Source: Salvator merianae
Lineage: Eukaryota > Chordata > Lepidosauria > Squamata > Teiidae
Length of the DNA: 64,000 nt
Direction of reading: 5' to 3'
NCBI GenBank assembly: GCA_003586115.2
Contig: QVOM02000090.1
Span: 11,152,632 to 11,216,631, forward strand
This document shows, one piece after another, positions 61,871 through 64,000 of the stretch. The notes under the pieces are model-generated. The model saw only the letters and a program-made list of their open reading frames with translations, was not told the origin of the DNA and ran no database searches. The position numbers were made by a program, and so were the translations under genes. Every line of letters begins with the position of its first letter. Positions within the stretch are counted from its first letter, which is position 1.

Positions 61871-62139
61871 TTGGGATTGAAAGAACTCATCAGCCAAGTG
61901 ACAAAAATCATTTTCTTTCTGCATGATCGAACCCGAAGGTGGATTTTCTGAATTAAGATGATGCTGAAAGAAAACATCTTAGGTCCCTGATGTTTGAAAG
62001 TGGACCGAAGCTGGATTTAAGCATAGGTGTGCCTGGGACCCTCGAGCATGCTTTTGACTTGGCAGGAAGGTGGCAATAATACGGCGACATGCAATGAAAG
62101 GAATCCGAATCTTGCTGACCCCACCCCCGGGGTCGCCGA

Positions 62140-62900
62140 CACGCGTGTTCCTCTGGATTCCCACCTGCACCCCAAACACCCCCCGACCCCCCCCGGACAT
62201 TTGGCTGGGGAATCTTGGCGCGTTTCTCCCCTCCCCGTGCCTGTGTGAGCTCAAAGCCCCCGCCCCGCGCGGGAGACCATCGGCCAGCGGGCGGGCGGCT
62301 TCCGTTTCCCGGCGGCGGCGGCGCGCCCCTGGCGGCGCCGGCCTCGCCTCAGTGTCCGCCGCTCGCTGGCTGACAGGACGGACGGAGCCATTGCCGCAGG
62401 CGGGGCCGCCGGCCGGGCTGCTGACTGTTGCCGCCGCCGCCGCCTCCCTTGGGGCGGCGCAGGAGGGCGGAGGGCAGGGCAGGGGAGGGCCGCTGCTCGT
62501 GCGGCCGAGCGAGGCCGCCGCCTCCTCCCTCCCTCCCTCCCTCCTTCCCTCCCTGCCTCTCTCGGCGGCGGCCGACTGACCGACGAGGAGCCCGCGCGCG
62601 CGGCCATGGCCTGCCCGGAGGCGGCGGCGGCGGCGGCTTTCCTGGCCTCTTTCCTGCAGGCCTTCCCGAGGCCGCTCGGGCCGGACGAGGCGCTGCCTTG
62701 GAGCCCCCCGGGCCGCGGTGGCGGCGGCGGCGGCCCCAGCCGGGACGAAGCGCCGGGCGAGTTGGCCGACCTGGCCAGGAGCTTCTTGGGCAGCAGGTAG
62801 GCGGGCGTGGATGGCGGCGGGGGGGGGGGAGGAAAGATACGGGACCCCCCCGGGCAGAGGGGTGGGGGAAAGGTAGTGGAAGAAAGCGCCCGAGGGCAGA
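62140..62900 (+). promoter_or_regulatory. PPM1F: CpG-island promoter and 5' UTR of PPM1F
   Basis: Dense CpG/GC-rich block around the PPM1F ATG, with GGCGGC repeats and a CTCC-type tandem (about 62525-62555) just upstream. No TATA box is visible. Long frames on both strands here are GC-driven shadows. Confidence 0.8.
62606..62796 (+). CDS. PPM1F: PPM1F (POPX2) first coding exon, partial gene
   Basis: PPM1F is a PP2C-type Ser/Thr phosphatase that acts on CaMKII and on PAK via PIX proteins (established). The exon has a good start context (GGCCATGG) and 63 codons plus two bases, ending CAG|GTAGGC. Key matches to the human N-terminus as I recall it: a FL..FLQ.FP block, then LPW, then the exon-ending GELADLARSFLGSR. 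An Ala run after residue 4 and a Gly run at about residues 39-44 are extra low-complexity tracts. The catalytic PP2C exons lie beyond 64000. Position and strand next to TOP3B agree with the human gene order. Confidence 0.88.
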
Positions 62901-63074
62901 AGGTAGGGTATTAGGGCATGGAGAGGGCCAAGGGGGAGTGTTGTGGGTGCATGTGGGAATCGGGAGGAACACGTGTGTCGGCGGGGAAGGGGGCATTTTA
63001 TTGCTCTAGGGGGAAAGAGGTGCCGCTGATCTCTATGGAGCAATAGCCTAGAGGGGAGAGGTAGAGATACTGCC

Positions 63075-63077
<3 letters not shown>

Positions 63078-63105
<28 letters not shown>
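63078..63105. repeat. (GT)n microsatellite in PPM1F intron 1
   Basis: About 14 GT units. Confidence 0.96.
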
Positions 63106-63106
<1 letters not shown>

Positions 63107-63314
63107 GGGGTGCAAGTGGTGCCAGCATTTGGTGCAGATTGTGAAGTGGATTGGCACTGGACCAGTACAGGAAAAGGTGGTCAGGACACTTATGTTGTGT
63201 GACGGGGAGGAGGGTATAATGCAGGGAGGGCGTCCTTAGCTCTGCATGCGATTATTACGGATTGTTAACCGATGTCGTGCAATTAGTGATGCACGGGACA
63301 GAGCATGGTTTGTT

Positions 63315-63395
63315 TATTTTTCTATCCCACCTTGTACCCAAAGGTCTCAGGGCAGATCACAGCAAAATCGCTATAAAAGTGGATAAAATGGCTTA
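63315..63395 (-). mobile_element. LINE 3' end fragment (reverse) in PPM1F intron 1
   Basis: TTTTCTATCCCACCTTGTACC, GTCTCAGGGCAGATCAC and CGCTATAAAAGTGGATAAA match the fragment at 54475-54560. Confidence 0.65.
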
Positions 63396-63939
63396 GTTAA
63401 ACCAGTGACAGGGCCTGCTTGGGGAGGGCATCCTGTTAGGGCAAGGGAAGACGGGGAGGGGGGTCATTGAGGTATCAGAGGGTGTGGGAGAAAGGTGGAG
63501 CTATTTAGGGCCTGCCTGTATGTTTGTACTCGAGGCAGAGGATGTGGTTATGAGCCTGTGGGTTCAGGGTGGCAGTTGTTAAGTGGCAATCATGTTGGCA
63601 GCTGGGGCCGTTCATGGCTGTTAGGACTGGTGTCCAAGTGCCGCTTCTGAGTTAATGTTAAATGCACATGTTAAATCAAGACCAAACCAAAGTCGCTTTT
63701 CCTTCTTATCAGAAAGCGCAGCCGTGCATCACCACCCATCTCGAATCCTTTCACACACACCCCACTGCCACCTCTAAATGCCACCTAGTAAAGCACAAGG
63801 GTGCAGTTTCTCCAAAAGCTGTTGCAGGGCAATAGGCTTCAGTCGGCCTTCTTAGTCACCATGACACCTTCCCTCTGACATGGACGTAGTGCAGCCAAGG
63901 CTGGGAGAGGTTTTGCCTGGAAGATGCGATGGGTGTAAG

Positions 63940-64000
63940 TAATTGGGCCTGGGTACCACCTCTGGGTTGGAGACACAGGTCGGATGCCACTGAAGGCCAT
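63940..64000 (+). mobile_element. Probable start of a LINE 3' tail, cut by the window end
   Basis: GGGTTGGAGACACAGGTCGG and ATGCCACTGAAGGCCAT parallel GGTTGGAGAGG...GATGCCTCTAAAGGCCATTTGC at 3710-3750. Confidence 0.55.

Noticed and set aside
61979..63157. A 392-codon minus-strand open frame over the PPM1F CpG island
   Set aside because: It is Pro/Arg/Ala-rich, lies antisense to the recognisable PPM1F exon and runs into a GT repeat; long frames are expected in GC-rich DNA.
1..64000. CRISPR arrays, prokaryotic operons, viral or toxin genes
   Set aside because: None seen; repeats are eukaryotic microsatellites and transposons.

Overview
This window is vertebrate nuclear DNA, most likely from a squamate reptile (lizard, gecko or snake). 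The evidence is introns with GT-AG borders, CpG-island promoters, long A/T-rich intergenic tracts and many tetranucleotide microsatellites. The repeats are CR1/L2-type LINE 3' ends, tRNA-derived SINEs and many short DNA-transposon relics. I could not compare it with a database, so the species is open. A 9-base run of N (12791-12799) shows it comes from a draft assembly.

The best-supported gene is TOP3B (DNA topoisomerase III beta) on the + strand. Its 17 coding exons run from 49151 to 61296. Joining them at consensus splice sites gives 2589 nt, that is 862 codons plus a stop, which is the length I recall for the human protein. The catalytic tyrosine, the toprim acidic residues, the zinc-binding cysteines and the C-terminal RGG/basic tail are all present. 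There is a CpG-island promoter with a non-coding first exon (about 48440-48845), and the poly(A) signal lies only 27 nt after the stop. The next gene on the same strand starts at 62606. Its first coding exon matches the N-terminus of PPM1F (POPX2 protein phosphatase), and the rest lies beyond the window. TOP3B followed by PPM1F in the same direction is also the human chromosome 22q11 order.

The left side has no protein gene I can name. A CpG island at about 9840-12690 has three evenly spaced inverted CCAAT boxes at its right edge (12550-12639). It looks like a promoter firing leftward (minus strand), but I recognise no coding exon. From 12700 to 24000 the sequence is largely unique and A/T-rich with microsatellites, and it could be regulatory. 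From 24000 to 48000 it is dominated by repeats: LINE tails, SINE dimers, and at least three families of non-autonomous inverted-repeat elements that also occur inside TOP3B introns.

I saw no prokaryotic, viral, CRISPR or toxin genes. The most useful unusual items are a dimeric tRNA-derived SINE with a shared junction at several loci, a fold-back element present as two close copies in TOP3B introns, a GC-AG intron in TOP3B, a LINE tail ending next to a TOP3B splice acceptor, a decayed coding-like stretch near 37.1-37.4 kb, and the orphan CpG-island promoter.
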